Shown: positions 16,290 to 24,248 of the stretch, in pieces
How the letters are laid out: each line of letters begins with the position of its first letter
Numbering within the stretch: the stretch's first letter is position 1
Source: CAXBBB01 sp963815505
GTDB lineage: Bacteria > Bacteroidota > Rhodothermia > Rhodothermales > BA12
Direction: 5' to 3'
Assembly: GCA_963815505.1 (NCBI GenBank)
Contig: CAWFGU010000022.1
Location: forward strand, 62,001 to 126,000
DNA length: 64,000 nucleotides
Made by a program: the position numbers and the translations under genes
Notes under the pieces: model-generated
What the model saw: only the letters and a program-made list of their open reading frames with translations
What the model was told of the DNA's origin: nothing
Database searches by the model: none

Positions 16290-16868
16290 AGCGATAGCTC
16301 TGCGACCGACTGAGCCTCGCGGATCCTTCGCCATTCGGCCAGTCCTTGCACACACAGAACGAGCAGCAGGGCGTAGACCACGGCAGTCAGATAGAGCGCC
16401 TTCATCGAGTAGACGACGACCGCTACCACGTCGACGGTGATCCAGAGCGCCCAGTGGCCAACTCTTACGGCGCATCATCAACAGTTGAGCCACCACGCTT
16501 GCGCCTAAGATGTACGAATCGGCGTAGGGCAGCGCGGCGTCGGTGAACCGGCTGAACAAGTAGCCCATCGCGACTGAAGCGCCGACGGCTCCTACCACGG
16601 CTATCGCGCGGCCGGTGCCGGAGAGCCGCGTGACCGGTAGCTCGGAGCCGCCCGTCCCCCCGCGCGTCCACTGCCACCATCCCACGACGCTCGTGGCGAC
16701 GAAGAAGCCCTGGAGCACCACGTCGGCGTACAGTTTGGCCTGCCAGAACATTACCGCGTATAGCGTCACTCCGATGATGCCGCTCCACCACGTATGGATG
16801 CTGTTGCGCCGGGCTGCGTAGACCGAAGCAAGCACGAACCCGTTGGCGGCTATTTCGAGGGCAGTCAT
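16286..16868 (-). CDS. pnuC: Nicotinamide riboside transporter PnuC (one-base frameshift in this sequence)
   Basis: PnuC facilitates nicotinamide riboside entry across the inner membrane, trapped by NadR phosphorylation. The gene runs from ATG 16868 (MTALEIAANGFVLASVYAAR) to TGA 16286. The first frame gives TM helices and WWSGIIGVTLYAVMFWQAKL up to LLMMRRK; the last third, VGHWALWITVDVVAVVVYSM followed by KALYLTAVVYALLLVL, is in the next frame. The switch lies at about 16461-16468 and amounts to one extra base. Both halves are well conserved, so a sequence error is as likely as a mutation. It is the first gene of pnuC-nadR. Confidence 0.88.
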
Positions 16869-16930
16869 GGGCGAGGGGCGTCGCCAAAGATAGCGAGGTT
16901 GTCTCTGACGCTCTGGCAAAATGACCCAAA

Positions 16931-16974
16931 CGCAAACCGCTCTCAAGCGGCTGAGCGCGTGAGAGCGGTTTGCG
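16931..16974 (-). terminator. Hairpin terminator downstream of the transglycosylase-like gene
   Basis: GCAAACCGCTCTCA (16932-16945) pairs with TGAGAGCGGTTTGC (16960-16973) in a perfect 14-bp stem with a 14-nt loop. It follows the stop of the minus-strand gene ending at 16991 and precedes pnuC. There is only a weak T-tract (GTTTGGGTCATTTT on the minus strand). Confidence 0.65.
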
Positions 16975-16990
16975 GCATGAACGCAGCGTG

Positions 16991-18923
16991 TTAGTTGGTC
17001 ACTGTTGCAGGCGCGGACGTGGTGGCGCGGGGCAGCGGCGAGAGCGGAGCCGTCGGCATCTGGACGCGGCCTCGGACGGCCTCGTTGGCGTCGGCGAGCT
17101 TCTCCCACACGCTTGCAGCGCCACATACCATAGTGCGTGCGGATGGCGTCGCGCTGCACCATGCGATAGAACGACGGGTTCTGCTCGTACAAGCGGTCGA
17201 ATTGCTCCTTCATCTGGCCCAGACGTGTCCGGTTCTCGTAGGTAAAGCCAAACTGAGCGCCTGCTTCGATCATCTCATCGTAGGCGCGGTCCCATTCGGT
17301 CACATCGCGGTCGTCCATACTGTACGTATTCTCGTCGTAGCGGAACGTGGCCGATGCATCGAAGAGCGGCGTCGCGCGTCCGGTTTCGAGCGCTTCGACA
17401 GCGCCGAGCGGCAGGAAGAAGCGCACCGGGTCTCCGCCCGACTGAGCGACTAGCTTCACGTCGCCCGTAATGGGGACGCCATTGACGCCTTCGCCCGAGG
17501 GAAGCGACATGTGCGGATTCATCTCCCGCAGGCGCTGATAGGTCGTCAGCGAATCCTCACTCGCCGTAGGCCACTCGATACCGCCTTTGCTGTCGAGGTC
17601 GGCGACGAGTTGGCTGAGGAAGAGGCTTTGACCGCCCGCAAGCTGGACGCGATCGCCTCGGAACGTCTTGCTGCGGTCGATCTCGAGGCCGTCCGTCGCG
17701 CGCAGCGCACCATAGTTGGATGGGATGTAGCCGCGTGAGTGGGTCTTGAAGCTCGTCTTGCCCGAGACGGTCGGGAAGCCCTCGGTGACGGCCCACATAT
17801 AGGCGTCGACGACCGTCGTGTTGGGACCAAGGTACTTTTGGCCGTTGTTGAGGAAGAGGCGGTACAGGTTGAACATGTTGCCCAGGCCCGTGTGGTAGCT
17901 CGACACGCCCGGAATCTCATGCCCGGCGGCGTTGGTGTAACCACGTACGGTCAGAAACGAAGGCAGCATCGTCAGCAGCGGATGCCACTCCTCGTTGACG
18001 GTCACGTTTCCGCCCGCCCCGGTCTGCAACTGGTAGCGCTCAATGCCCCGCTGGTTGAGGATGTAGGGCATCATCTGGTAGCGCGAGCGCGCGTCGACGC
18101 TCGAGACGAGTCGGTCCTGGTTGAACGTCTCGACCGTTCCGATCTCAGTTGTGAGCAGACTCAGCCCCAGAAAACGCGTTAGCTGGATCTCATACGCGAT
18201 GTAGGGCGCGTCGCGCTCGCGCGCTTCGAGCACCTGGTTGGCGCGGCCCCACTTGACGCTGATGTCGGGCTTGGGCACGCCCTGAGCGGCCCACTTGGCG
18301 ACCAGCCTGCGCGTCTCGACCCTACGCTGGCGGTCGATCTGGTCCCAGTTGGCCTCTTTCGTCTCCTCGTAGCGCGTTTTGAGGTTTTCGATCACGAACA
18401 CTTCGAGCGTCTCGTTCGAGCGTTTATCGAGCACGCGGACGGTGAAGTTGTCGTCGATGCCTTGGCGCTGCTCGTACGTGTCGAGCAGGTCGCGGAACGG
18501 CTGAATGAGCTGCAGGCGCGCCTCGTCTCCCGCCGGGATGTCGCCTGCCGTGTAGGGCGCAAACATCTTGTCGGGGTGCGAGTCGAGCGATACGAACGTC
18601 AGCGCGACCGGAGCTTCAGCAGCAGCCGGTTCTGCTGAGGCGAGTTCCTCCGCCGGTGGAGACACAGCGTCACGCACGCTGTCGACGAGCGCTTCGAGTC
18701 GGCCTGTGACGGCCAGCATCAGCAGGACGGCAAGCGCGGTGATCCCGATGGCGCGAAACGCCAGCTTGCGCTTTTTCTTCTGCGGGTCAGGTGTGAACGA
18801 CTCGGCCTGCTGATCGCCCGGCGTGCGTTCTGCGGAGATCTGGGCGGCTTCCTCGGCGGAGTAACCGCCGCGCAGTTCGTCGTCGGGATCGGAAGGAGGC
18901 CGGTTGAGGTCGTCGTATTGCAT
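16991..18923 (-). CDS. Membrane-anchored transglycosylase (SLT)-like protein (one-base frameshift near the C-terminus)
   Basis: About 643 aa, from ATG 18923 (MQYDDLNRPPSDPDDEL). Topology: a ~52-residue acidic/polar cytoplasmic N-terminus ending in KKKRK, one TM helix (residues ~54-72), a Pro/Ala/Glu linker, then a large periplasmic domain. EIGTVETFNQDRLVSSVDAR followed by SRYQMMPYIL resembles the lytic-transglycosylase pattern (catalytic Glu, SS.xA.G.YQ.MP), and HTGLGNMFNLYRLFL resembles the Y.GAGN stretch; this is a divergent, inferred assignment. The frame shifts by one extra base between about 17108 and 17135, after which VWEKLADANEAVRGRVQMP leads to TAA at 16991. Without the correction the frame reads into pnuC and nadR. 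Confidence 0.6.
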
Positions 18924-18936
18924 GATGAGGAAGGTA

Positions 18937-19779
18937 TTACGTGAGGGAGAGGGAGGACGCGCGGTCGGCGGCGGAAGATCGGTGCGCGCGGGCGCGCTGC
19001 GCCAGGTCGGAAAAGAGCGGATGCCACGCGTCGCCCAACCGCTCGGGATGGAACTGCGTGCCGACGATCCGCCCGTCGAACGATTCGATGGCCTCGACGA
19101 CACCGTCCGGCGCCGTCGCCGAGGGACGCAGACCGCGACCGACGGTTCGAATCGCCTGGACGTGGACGGTGTTGACCATCAGCGGGGCGGCACTCGTGTT
19201 CAGGTCGCCCGGCTCAATCATGCCCAGATCGATCTGCACCAACTCGGGCGCGTTCGATTCGATCTCTCCGAGACTGCGAGCCGGGTGCGGAGCCGTATCG
19301 TCGGCGTGGCCGATGATGTGCGCCAGATGGGTGCCCGGTGCGATGCGCAGCCCATGCGGCTGTCCGCCACGCCCCTCGCTGTGGACGAGCGCCTGAGGAC
19401 GATCGCGCTGGACATCGGCGTAGAGCGTACCTCCTGCTCGCGCGTTGATCAGCTGCATGCCATAGCAGATGCCGAGCAGCGGCAGACCCCGCGCGTCGGC
19501 GGCGTCGAGCCACGCGGTGTCTGACGCGTCGCGCATAGGATGGCAGGACGCGAGATCGTCCGGGCGCTCGCCTTCCATTCCCATCGCCACGCACGGTCCG
19601 CCGGTCACGATCAGGCCGTCCAGTCGGTCCACGAGCGCGTCGATGATGGCTCCATCCGTCGTCATCGGGAGCACGACGGGTACGCCGCCGCCCGCCTCGA
19701 CTGCCGACGCATACTCGGCGCGCAGCCGCTGTTCGCCGTCGGCGAACGAAGTGGTGATGCCGATGAAGGGAGTGTGCAT
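18937..19779 (-). CDS. Class I glutamine amidotransferase-like hydrolase (PuuD/gamma-Glu-GABA hydrolase family)
   Basis: 280 aa. The N-terminus MHTPFIGITTSFADGEQRLR and the DGLIVTGGPCV segment are typical of the peptidase C26 family. The catalytic Cys lies in LLGICYGMQLINARAGGTLY, and the His-Glu pair in IVGTQFHPERLGD; NTVHVQAIRTVGRGL replaces the usual NS.HHQA. These enzymes hydrolyse gamma-glutamyl amides such as gamma-glutamyl-GABA in putrescine breakdown, but no other puu genes are near, so the substrate is open. The C-terminus has an extra Arg/Ser-rich tail. It ends 14 bp before the transglycosylase-like start on the same strand. Confidence 0.88.
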   Translation of the reverse strand: MHTPFIGITTSFADGEQRLRAEYASAVEAGGGVPVVLPMTTDGAIIDALVDRLDGLIVTGGPCVAMGMEGERPDDLASCHPMRDASDTAWLDAADARGLPLLGICYGMQLINARAGGTLYADVQRDRPQALVHSEGRGGQPHGLRIAPGTHLAHIIGHADDTAPHPARSLGEIESNAPELVQIDLGMIEPGDLNTSAAPLMVNTVHVQAIRTVGRGLRPSATAPDGVVEAIESFDGRIVGTQFHPERLGDAWHPLFSDLAQRARAHRSSAADRASSLSLT

Positions 19780-19863
19780 AGAGGCCGTAACGCGATCTCT
19801 GTGGCAACGCCGCTGCCGCCTCCCCGTTCATCGTCAAATGCGGACGGCTGGTAACTACGCTGC

Positions 19864-20187
19864 CTATTGCATCACGTCGCGTAGGTTCAGGCGGGCCGAT
19901 TGCGCGCGCGCAGTGAGGTCGAGGTGGAGCGATAGGACGGCATATGCGCGCTGCTCGCTGCGTACCGATCGCGGCGCTTGGCGACCGTCGAGCCAGTCGT
20001 ACAACTCTGACTTGATGGTGCGCGTCATTCCGTCGGTCGTCGACCCTCCGTGCACCACGTCCAGCCGTGCACGTCCTCGCTGCTCGGCCAGACTGAGCGC
20101 GCGCCGAGCCATCCGCAGCGCCTCGTCGACGCGGGCGCCGTGCAGATCGAGCGTGACGGTGCGTCCGTCGTCGGAGAGGCGAGGCAT
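19864..20187 (-). CDS. Smr/MutS2-type domain protein
   Basis: 107 aa from ATG 20187 (MPRLSDDGRTVTLDLHGARV). The Smr signature is visible: LDLHGARVDEALRMARRAL in the first beta-alpha unit, then LDVVHGGSTTDGMTRTIKSE, in place of the usual VIHGKGTG, and a final beta strand in AYAVLSLHL. Stand-alone Smr domains have nuclease or nicking activity or bind branched nucleic acid; here the GxG loop is altered to GGSTTDG, so activity is uncertain. An upstream in-frame ATG at 20364 would add 59 unlikely residues. It lies between the amidotransferase and a lipoprotein gene. Confidence 0.75.
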   Translation of the reverse strand: MPRLSDDGRTVTLDLHGARVDEALRMARRALSLAEQRGRARLDVVHGGSTTDGMTRTIKSELYDWLDGRQAPRSVRSEQRAYAVLSLHLDLTARAQSARLNLRDVMQ

Positions 20188-20263
20188 GGCGGTGCGGTGC
20201 AATGCGGAGACGCCGACGAGGAAGAGATCTCCGCCGGCGCAAAGTGAGTCGTGTGAGGGCGGA

Positions 20264-20659
20264 TTACTCGGCGCGGGCGTACGTGCCAGCGAGAACCCGG
20301 CCTTCGGGACCGAGCGTAAGGACGTCACCCTCGAGCGCTTCAATGACGTAACGGCGATCCGCATCGATAGCCTCGACGGCGAAGATTTCCGAGTCGGATA
20401 GGAAGAGTGAGTCGGCCGCCAGCCGGAAGGCGACTTCGCCGTCGCCCATTAGCGGCGAGATCATCGTGCCCTGGCGGCTGAACGTGACCACGCGATCATC
20501 GTCCGAGCGCCACGTGCCGACGAGTTGCTCAGCAGCTGCAGGCAGTTTGGGCACTTCGGCGCTCGTCACCTCTTCGGCAGCGAGGTTTTCGGCGACTTCG
20601 GCGCTGTTTTCGGCGCAGGCCGTGAGAGTGAGCACGAGGAGCAAGGCGAGCAGGCGCAT
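20264..20659 (-). CDS. Small hypothetical lipoprotein
   Basis: 131 aa from ATG 20659. MRLLALLLVLTLTAC carries lipobox LTAC. A short acidic linker (residues ~16-40) leads to a compact beta domain with LVGTWRSDDDRVVTFSRQGT, reminiscent of lipocalin-like proteins that begin with a G.W motif (GTWR) and run through short antiparallel strands (RYVIEALEGDVLTLGPEGRV). I infer a small lipocalin-like or DUF4488-type fold with low confidence. Function unknown. Confidence 0.65.
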   Translation of the reverse strand: MRLLALLLVLTLTACAENSAEVAENLAAEEVTSAEVPKLPAAAEQLVGTWRSDDDRVVTFSRQGTMISPLMGDGEVAFRLAADSLFLSDSEIFAVEAIDADRRYVIEALEGDVLTLGPEGRVLAGTYARAE

Positions 20660-20746
20660 GACGGGAGCTTTGGTGAGTTGGTTCAACGATACGGCGCAGA
20701 GGGTTGGCTCCCTGCACAGAAACCCGTTACGGCTTCGTCGGACGCC

Positions 20747-21136
20747 TCACCTGCCGCCCTGATCGGCAACAGCCTGAATCAGCCATGTGCGTGCCTTGTC
20801 CGGGTCGGAGAACACGCGTGCCGGGCGACCGAGCGGAAACAGTCCGAAGTACGATTGGGCCAGTGATCGCGCCGCGAACGATCCAAGCACCATTGCCGTC
20901 GCCGAAACGACGTTCGAATAGGCGTGGTCCAGTTGAGCCACTCGCTTCAACTCGTCCGACCCAATGCGCAGGTCGCTCGCTTCGGTGCAGTCCCACAACT
21001 CGCCGAACCCCGGATGCCAGAGCGGATCCTCGGTCAGCCGCATCATGCCCTCCTCGAACGTCTCGATGGTGAGCACGTCGAAGCACGTCACGATACCGAT
21101 GCGCGCGGCTGGATCGATGCGGTAGCGGAGGTTCAT
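20747..21136 (-). CDS. Small STAS/SpoIIAA-like protein, paralogue of the gene at 4372
   Basis: 129 aa. MNLRYRIDPAARIGIVTCFD, then helix TFEEGMMRLTEDPLWHPGFG and ELWDCTEASDLRIGSDELKR, then a helix A..LF segment and a closing RVFSDPDKARTWL. The DPLW ... WDCT core and order of elements match the protein at 4372-4809 (DPLW...WDC). No catalytic motif or membrane helix is visible. Proteins with this shape are common as orphan single-domain proteins in Bacteroidota relatives and are usually unannotated. It sits just downstream of icd, separated from it by a hairpin terminator. Confidence 0.65.
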   Translation of the reverse strand: MNLRYRIDPAARIGIVTCFDVLTIETFEEGMMRLTEDPLWHPGFGELWDCTEASDLRIGSDELKRVAQLDHAYSNVVSATAMVLGSFAARSLAQSYFGLFPLGRPARVFSDPDKARTWLIQAVADQGGR

Positions 21137-21171
21137 GGTGCTAAAAAGGCGAATGAAGCGAGGCGCAACGC

Positions 21172-21208
21172 AAAAGCCGCCCCATCACCAAATGATCGGG
21201 CGGCTTTT
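21172..21208. terminator. Terminator after icd
   Basis: AAAAGCCGCCC (21172-21182) and GGGCGGCTTTT (21198-21208) form a perfect 11-bp stem with a 15-nt loop. The A/T arms give a T-tract on both strands. It directly follows the icd stop codon on the minus strand. Confidence 0.8.
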
Positions 21209-21234
21209 GCGAAAGAGCGGTGGCGAGACGGAGA

Positions 21235-22473
21235 TTACTCCATGTTTTCGATCAGCGCGTCGCCGAAGCCTGAGCACGAGAGCAGCGTTGCGCCGTCCAT
21301 CTGCCGCTCGAAATCGTACGTGACGCGCTTCTGCCCGATGGTTTTCTCCATCGACGCGATGATGGCATCGGCGGCCTCGTTCCAGCCCAGGTAACGCAGC
21401 ATCATCTCGCCCGAGAGGATCACACTGGAAGGGTTGACTTTGTCCTGACCGGCGTACTTGGGTGCCGTTCCGTGCGTGGCCTCGAAGATGGCCGTTCCGG
21501 TGTCGTAGTTGATGTTGGCTCCGGGGGCGATACCGATGCCGCCGACCTGCGCCGCCAGTGCGTCGCTCACGTAGTCGCCGTTGAGGTTGAGCGTCGCGAT
21601 GACGCCGTACTCGGCCGGGCGGAGCAGGATCTGCTGCAAGAACGCATCGGCAATCACGTCCTTGACGACAATCTCCTTGCCTGCCTGGGTCGTGATGACG
21701 TGCCACGGTCCGCCGTCGAGCGGCTGGGCGCCATAGTGGTCGACTGCCGTCTGATAGCCCCAGTCGCGAAAGCCGCCTTCGGTGAACTTCATGATGTTGC
21801 CCTTGTGGACGAGCGTCACGCTGTCGCGGCCGTTGGCGATGGCGTACTCGATGGCCGCCTTGACGATGCGCTCGGTCCCCTCTTGCGAGGTCGGCTTGAT
21901 ACCCAGACCCGACGTGTCGGGAAAGCGGATCTTGGCGTAGCGGTCGGGAAAGTGCTCTTTGAGCAGCGCCTTGAAGCGCTCGGCATCGTCCGATCCGTTT
22001 TCGAACTCGATGCCTGCGTAGATGTCTTCGGTGTTCTCGCGGAAGATGACCATATCGGTCTTTTCAGGCTCCTTGACCGGCGACGGCACGCCCTCGAACC
22101 AGCGGACGGGACGCACGCACGCGTACAGGTCCAGCTTCTGCCGCAGTGCCACGTTGAGGCTCCGAATGCCGCCACCAACCGGCGTCGTGAGCGGTCCTTT
22201 GATGGCGACCAGATGCTCTTCGATGGCGTCGAGCGTTGCCTGGGGCAGCCACTCGCCCGTCTCGTCGTGCGCCTTCTCGCCCGCCAGCACCTCGGTCCAT
22301 ACGATAGACTTTTCGCCGCCGTACGCCTTTTCGACCGCCGCGTCCAGCACGCGACTGGCAGCCGCCCAGATGTCCGGCCCGATGCCGTCGCCTTCGATGA
22401 ACGGAATCAGCGGGTGGTCGGGGACGTGGAGTGCGCCGTCGGAAAACGTGATCGGAGTGCCCTGCGTGGACAT
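21235..22473 (-). CDS. icd: NADP-dependent isocitrate dehydrogenase
   Basis: Oxidative decarboxylation of isocitrate to 2-oxoglutarate in the TCA cycle, supplying NADPH. 412 aa, E. coli-like type I length. Motifs: IPFIEGDGIGPDIW, KGPLTTPVGGGIRSLNVALR (substrate loop; the Ser in GIRSLN matches the AceK phosphorylation site), LDLYACVRPVRWF, VIFRENTEDIYAG, LVHKGNIMKFTEGGFRDWGY, NLNGDYVSDALAAQVGGIGI, and ATHGTAPKYAGQDKVNPSSV. Monocistronic on the minus strand with a hairpin terminator behind it. No aceK or glyoxylate-shunt gene is visible. Confidence 0.98.
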   Translation of the reverse strand: MSTQGTPITFSDGALHVPDHPLIPFIEGDGIGPDIWAAASRVLDAAVEKAYGGEKSIVWTEVLAGEKAHDETGEWLPQATLDAIEEHLVAIKGPLTTPVGGGIRSLNVALRQKLDLYACVRPVRWFEGVPSPVKEPEKTDMVIFRENTEDIYAGIEFENGSDDAERFKALLKEHFPDRYAKIRFPDTSGLGIKPTSQEGTERIVKAAIEYAIANGRDSVTLVHKGNIMKFTEGGFRDWGYQTAVDHYGAQPLDGGPWHVITTQAGKEIVVKDVIADAFLQQILLRPAEYGVIATLNLNGDYVSDALAAQVGGIGIAPGANINYDTGTAIFEATHGTAPKYAGQDKVNPSSVILSGEMMLRYLGWNEAADAIIASMEKTIGQKRVTYDFERQMDGATLLSCSGFGDALIENME

Positions 22474-22614
22474 AAAGGTGCGGAGTTGGGTGAGAAAGCG
22501 GCTCTTACGCCCCTCTGCCTAATCGCGATCCACGGGGCAGCGCGTGGTCCTCCACCGAAACCCTAACGCCCCCAAGCCTCGGGACGTGATTGCTTACCGT
22601 GACATGCCGGAAGC

Positions 22615-22658
22615 AAAACCGCCGATTCCAGCGCGTAAAGGCTGAAATCGGCGGTTGT
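22615..22658 (-). terminator. Terminator downstream of the tRNA pair
   Basis: AACCGCCGATT (22617-22627) pairs with AATCGGCGGTT (22646-22656): a perfect 11-bp stem with an 18-nt loop, ending in TTTTG on the minus strand. It directly follows the 3' end of tRNA-Leu. Confidence 0.75.
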
Positions 22659-22661
22659 TAG

Positions 22662-22745
22662 TGCCCGGGACTGGAATCGAACCAGCACGGCCTTGCGGCC
22701 ACCACCCCCTCAAGATGGCGTGTCTACCAATTTCACCACCCGGGC
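22662..22745 (-). tRNA. tRNA-Leu (GAG)
   Basis: 84 nt with acceptor stem GCCCGGG/CCCGGGC, D-loop GGTGAAATTGGTAGACAC, anticodon stem CCATC/GGTGG enclosing TTGAGGG (anticodon GAG), a class II variable arm with stem GGCC-GCAA-GGCC, and T-arm CTGGTTCGATTCCAG. The discriminator is A; CCA is not encoded. It lies 51 bp downstream of tRNA-Lys on the same strand. Confidence 0.97.
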
Positions 22746-22796
22746 AGGAGGTCGCGCGTGGCGGCGCGGGTGCAGTGCCGAAGCGCTGCGGAGGAG

Positions 22797-22869
22797 TGAT
22801 CCCGGTAGGACTCGAACCTACGACCCGCTGGTTAAAAGCCAGCTGCTCTACCAACTGAGCTACAGGATC
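22797..22869 (-). tRNA. tRNA-Lys (TTT)
   Basis: 73 nt: acceptor GATCCTG/CGGGATC (one G-T pair), D-arm GCTCAGTTGGTAGAGC, anticodon stem GCTGG/CCAGC enclosing CTTTTAA (anticodon TTT), variable loop GGGTC, T-arm GTAGGTTCGAGTCCTAC, discriminator A, no encoded CCA. It is probably cotranscribed with tRNA-Leu. Confidence 0.98.
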
Positions 22870-23004
22870 CGGTCCCGCCATTTTACCGGCAGGACGGCTA
22901 TGATACCGCGCTGTTCGTGAAGGCGCAAGGAGCGCAACCGGCGAGCCGTTGAAGATTCGGTAAGAGACGACTACCCTTGATCGTCCGACGCACCCGATAC
23001 ACCG

Positions 23005-24018
23005 TCATCCCTCAAGCGTACGAACCGAATCCAACTCGACTAGCGGTGTGCGCACGCGCACGTCGATGGAGGCGTCCGAAAAGTGCTGCAACATGCTCAG
23101 GAGCACATGCGCGGCTTTCTCCCCCATTTCAGCGCCAGACGTCAGCAAATGTGTGACGTTCGGAAACAAGAAATACGGCGCATGTCCATCGCTTACGCCG
23201 ACGAGGGAGAGATCACCGGGAATGTTCAGGCCACGCAGCATCATGCGGTAGTGGGCGCGCACGAGCAATTCGTCGGACATTGCGAAGACTGCCGTGGCGT
23301 CGGGATTTGCGTCTAGCAGAGCGTCGAACTGGGTGTCGAACTCGGGGAGGAAGGCCACTGATAGGATCGATTCGTCGCACAGCATCTCCCCCTGCACCCG
23401 CCAGCCTTGCCGGAATCCGTCGAGGCGGAGCGAGGTGATGCGCAACCGAGCGTCTCCGAACACCCCCAAAACGCGCGTGTGGCCCCGTTCAAGCAAGTAG
23501 CGCGCCGCATCCAGCCCCAGTTGCCGGTCATCGACAGTCACGGTGGCGTGCAAACGCGTATCGAGTGTCTTGTCGACCAGCACGACGGGGACGTTGGCCT
23601 CGTGCAATTGGTCGACGTGGGCCAAGTCGGTTGCATCCGACGCGCGGGCGAGGAGCACGCCGTCGATGGACAGGTTGAGACACAGCTGGGCCAACTTGCG
23701 CTCCTGCACTACCTGATCGTGGGACTGAAAGACGACGAGCGAGTAGTCGTGCTTTTCGAGAACGACGTTGATGCCGTTGATGAGCGACGGCACAAAAAAC
23801 ATATTCAGATCGGGTACGATCAGCGCGACGATCCGGCTGTGCTGCGCGCGCAGGTACCGCGCTCGAAAGTTGGGCACGTAGCCGACCGTCTGCGCCAGTT
23901 CGCGCACCTTGCGCCGCGTCGGTTCGCTGATATCGGGATGTTCGGCAAGCGCACGAGACACGGTCGACGCCGAGACCGAGAGCATCCGCGCCAAGTCGTT
24001 GATCGTGACGCGCTTCAT
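23005..24018 (-). CDS. LacI-family transcriptional regulator of the sugar locus
   Basis: 337 aa from ATG 24018. The HTH at residues 1-25 is canonical (MKRVTINDLARMLSVSASTV, SRALAEHPDISEPTRRKV), and the hinge helix RARYLRAQHS follows at ~50-60. The periplasmic-binding-protein-like effector domain has IVALIVPDLNMFFVPSLING, SIDGVLLARASD, VTVDDRQLGLDAARYLLERG, LRLDGFRQGW, and the TAVFAMSDELLVRAHYRM segment. The hinge lacks the classic LAxxL. It is divergent from the TonB receptor gene, with three overlapping palindromic operators in the 230-bp gap between them, so it very likely controls both itself and the uptake locus. The inducer is presumably the imported sugar. Confidence 0.93.
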   Translation of the reverse strand: MKRVTINDLARMLSVSASTVSRALAEHPDISEPTRRKVRELAQTVGYVPNFRARYLRAQHSRIVALIVPDLNMFFVPSLINGINVVLEKHDYSLVVFQSHDQVVQERKLAQLCLNLSIDGVLLARASDATDLAHVDQLHEANVPVVLVDKTLDTRLHATVTVDDRQLGLDAARYLLERGHTRVLGVFGDARLRITSLRLDGFRQGWRVQGEMLCDESILSVAFLPEFDTQFDALLDANPDATAVFAMSDELLVRAHYRMMLRGLNIPGDLSLVGVSDGHAPYFLFPNVTHLLTSGAEMGEKAAHVLLSMLQHFSDASIDVRVRTPLVELDSVRTLEG

Positions 24019-24108
24019 AGCAGACTTGGAGAGATGGGACCACAAAGGCGCTAGTACCAGCACCGAAACTGATGCGCAAAGCCACAGGCGAAACGACAAG
24101 TTATCCAC

Positions 24109-24146
24109 CGCAATCGGTTGCGCAAACGGTTGCGCAATTTGTTGCG
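24109..24146. promoter_or_regulatory. Triple overlapping LacI-type operator, 12-bp period
   Basis: Three copies of CGCAA-N4-TTGCG occur at 24109-24122, 24121-24134 and 24133-24146, each sharing its terminal CG with the next. The middle one extends to GCGCAA-ACGG-TTGCGC (24120-24135). The central four bases are TCGG, ACGG and TTTG. CGCAA/TTGCG half-sites around a short centre are typical of LacI-family operators. The array lies between the divergent regulator (start 24018) and receptor (start 24249) genes. Confidence 0.75.
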
Positions 24147-24248
24147 GCGATTTCTGTTGCATCTCCTCTGATGACCCCCACACTTTCGGATTGTCACGAA
24201 AAGCGGTTCCAGCCGCTCTTTTCCTTTCCATCCCATTCTCTTGTTTCC

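Noticed and set aside
15318..19103. One 1261-codon open frame joining a transglycosylase-like protein, PnuC and NadR into a single polypeptide.
   Set aside because: It arises only because two +1 frameshifts carry the frame past the natural stops at 16991 and 16286; each part has its own start and stop, a 14-bp terminator hairpin lies between the first two, and pnuC-nadR overlap as GTGA.
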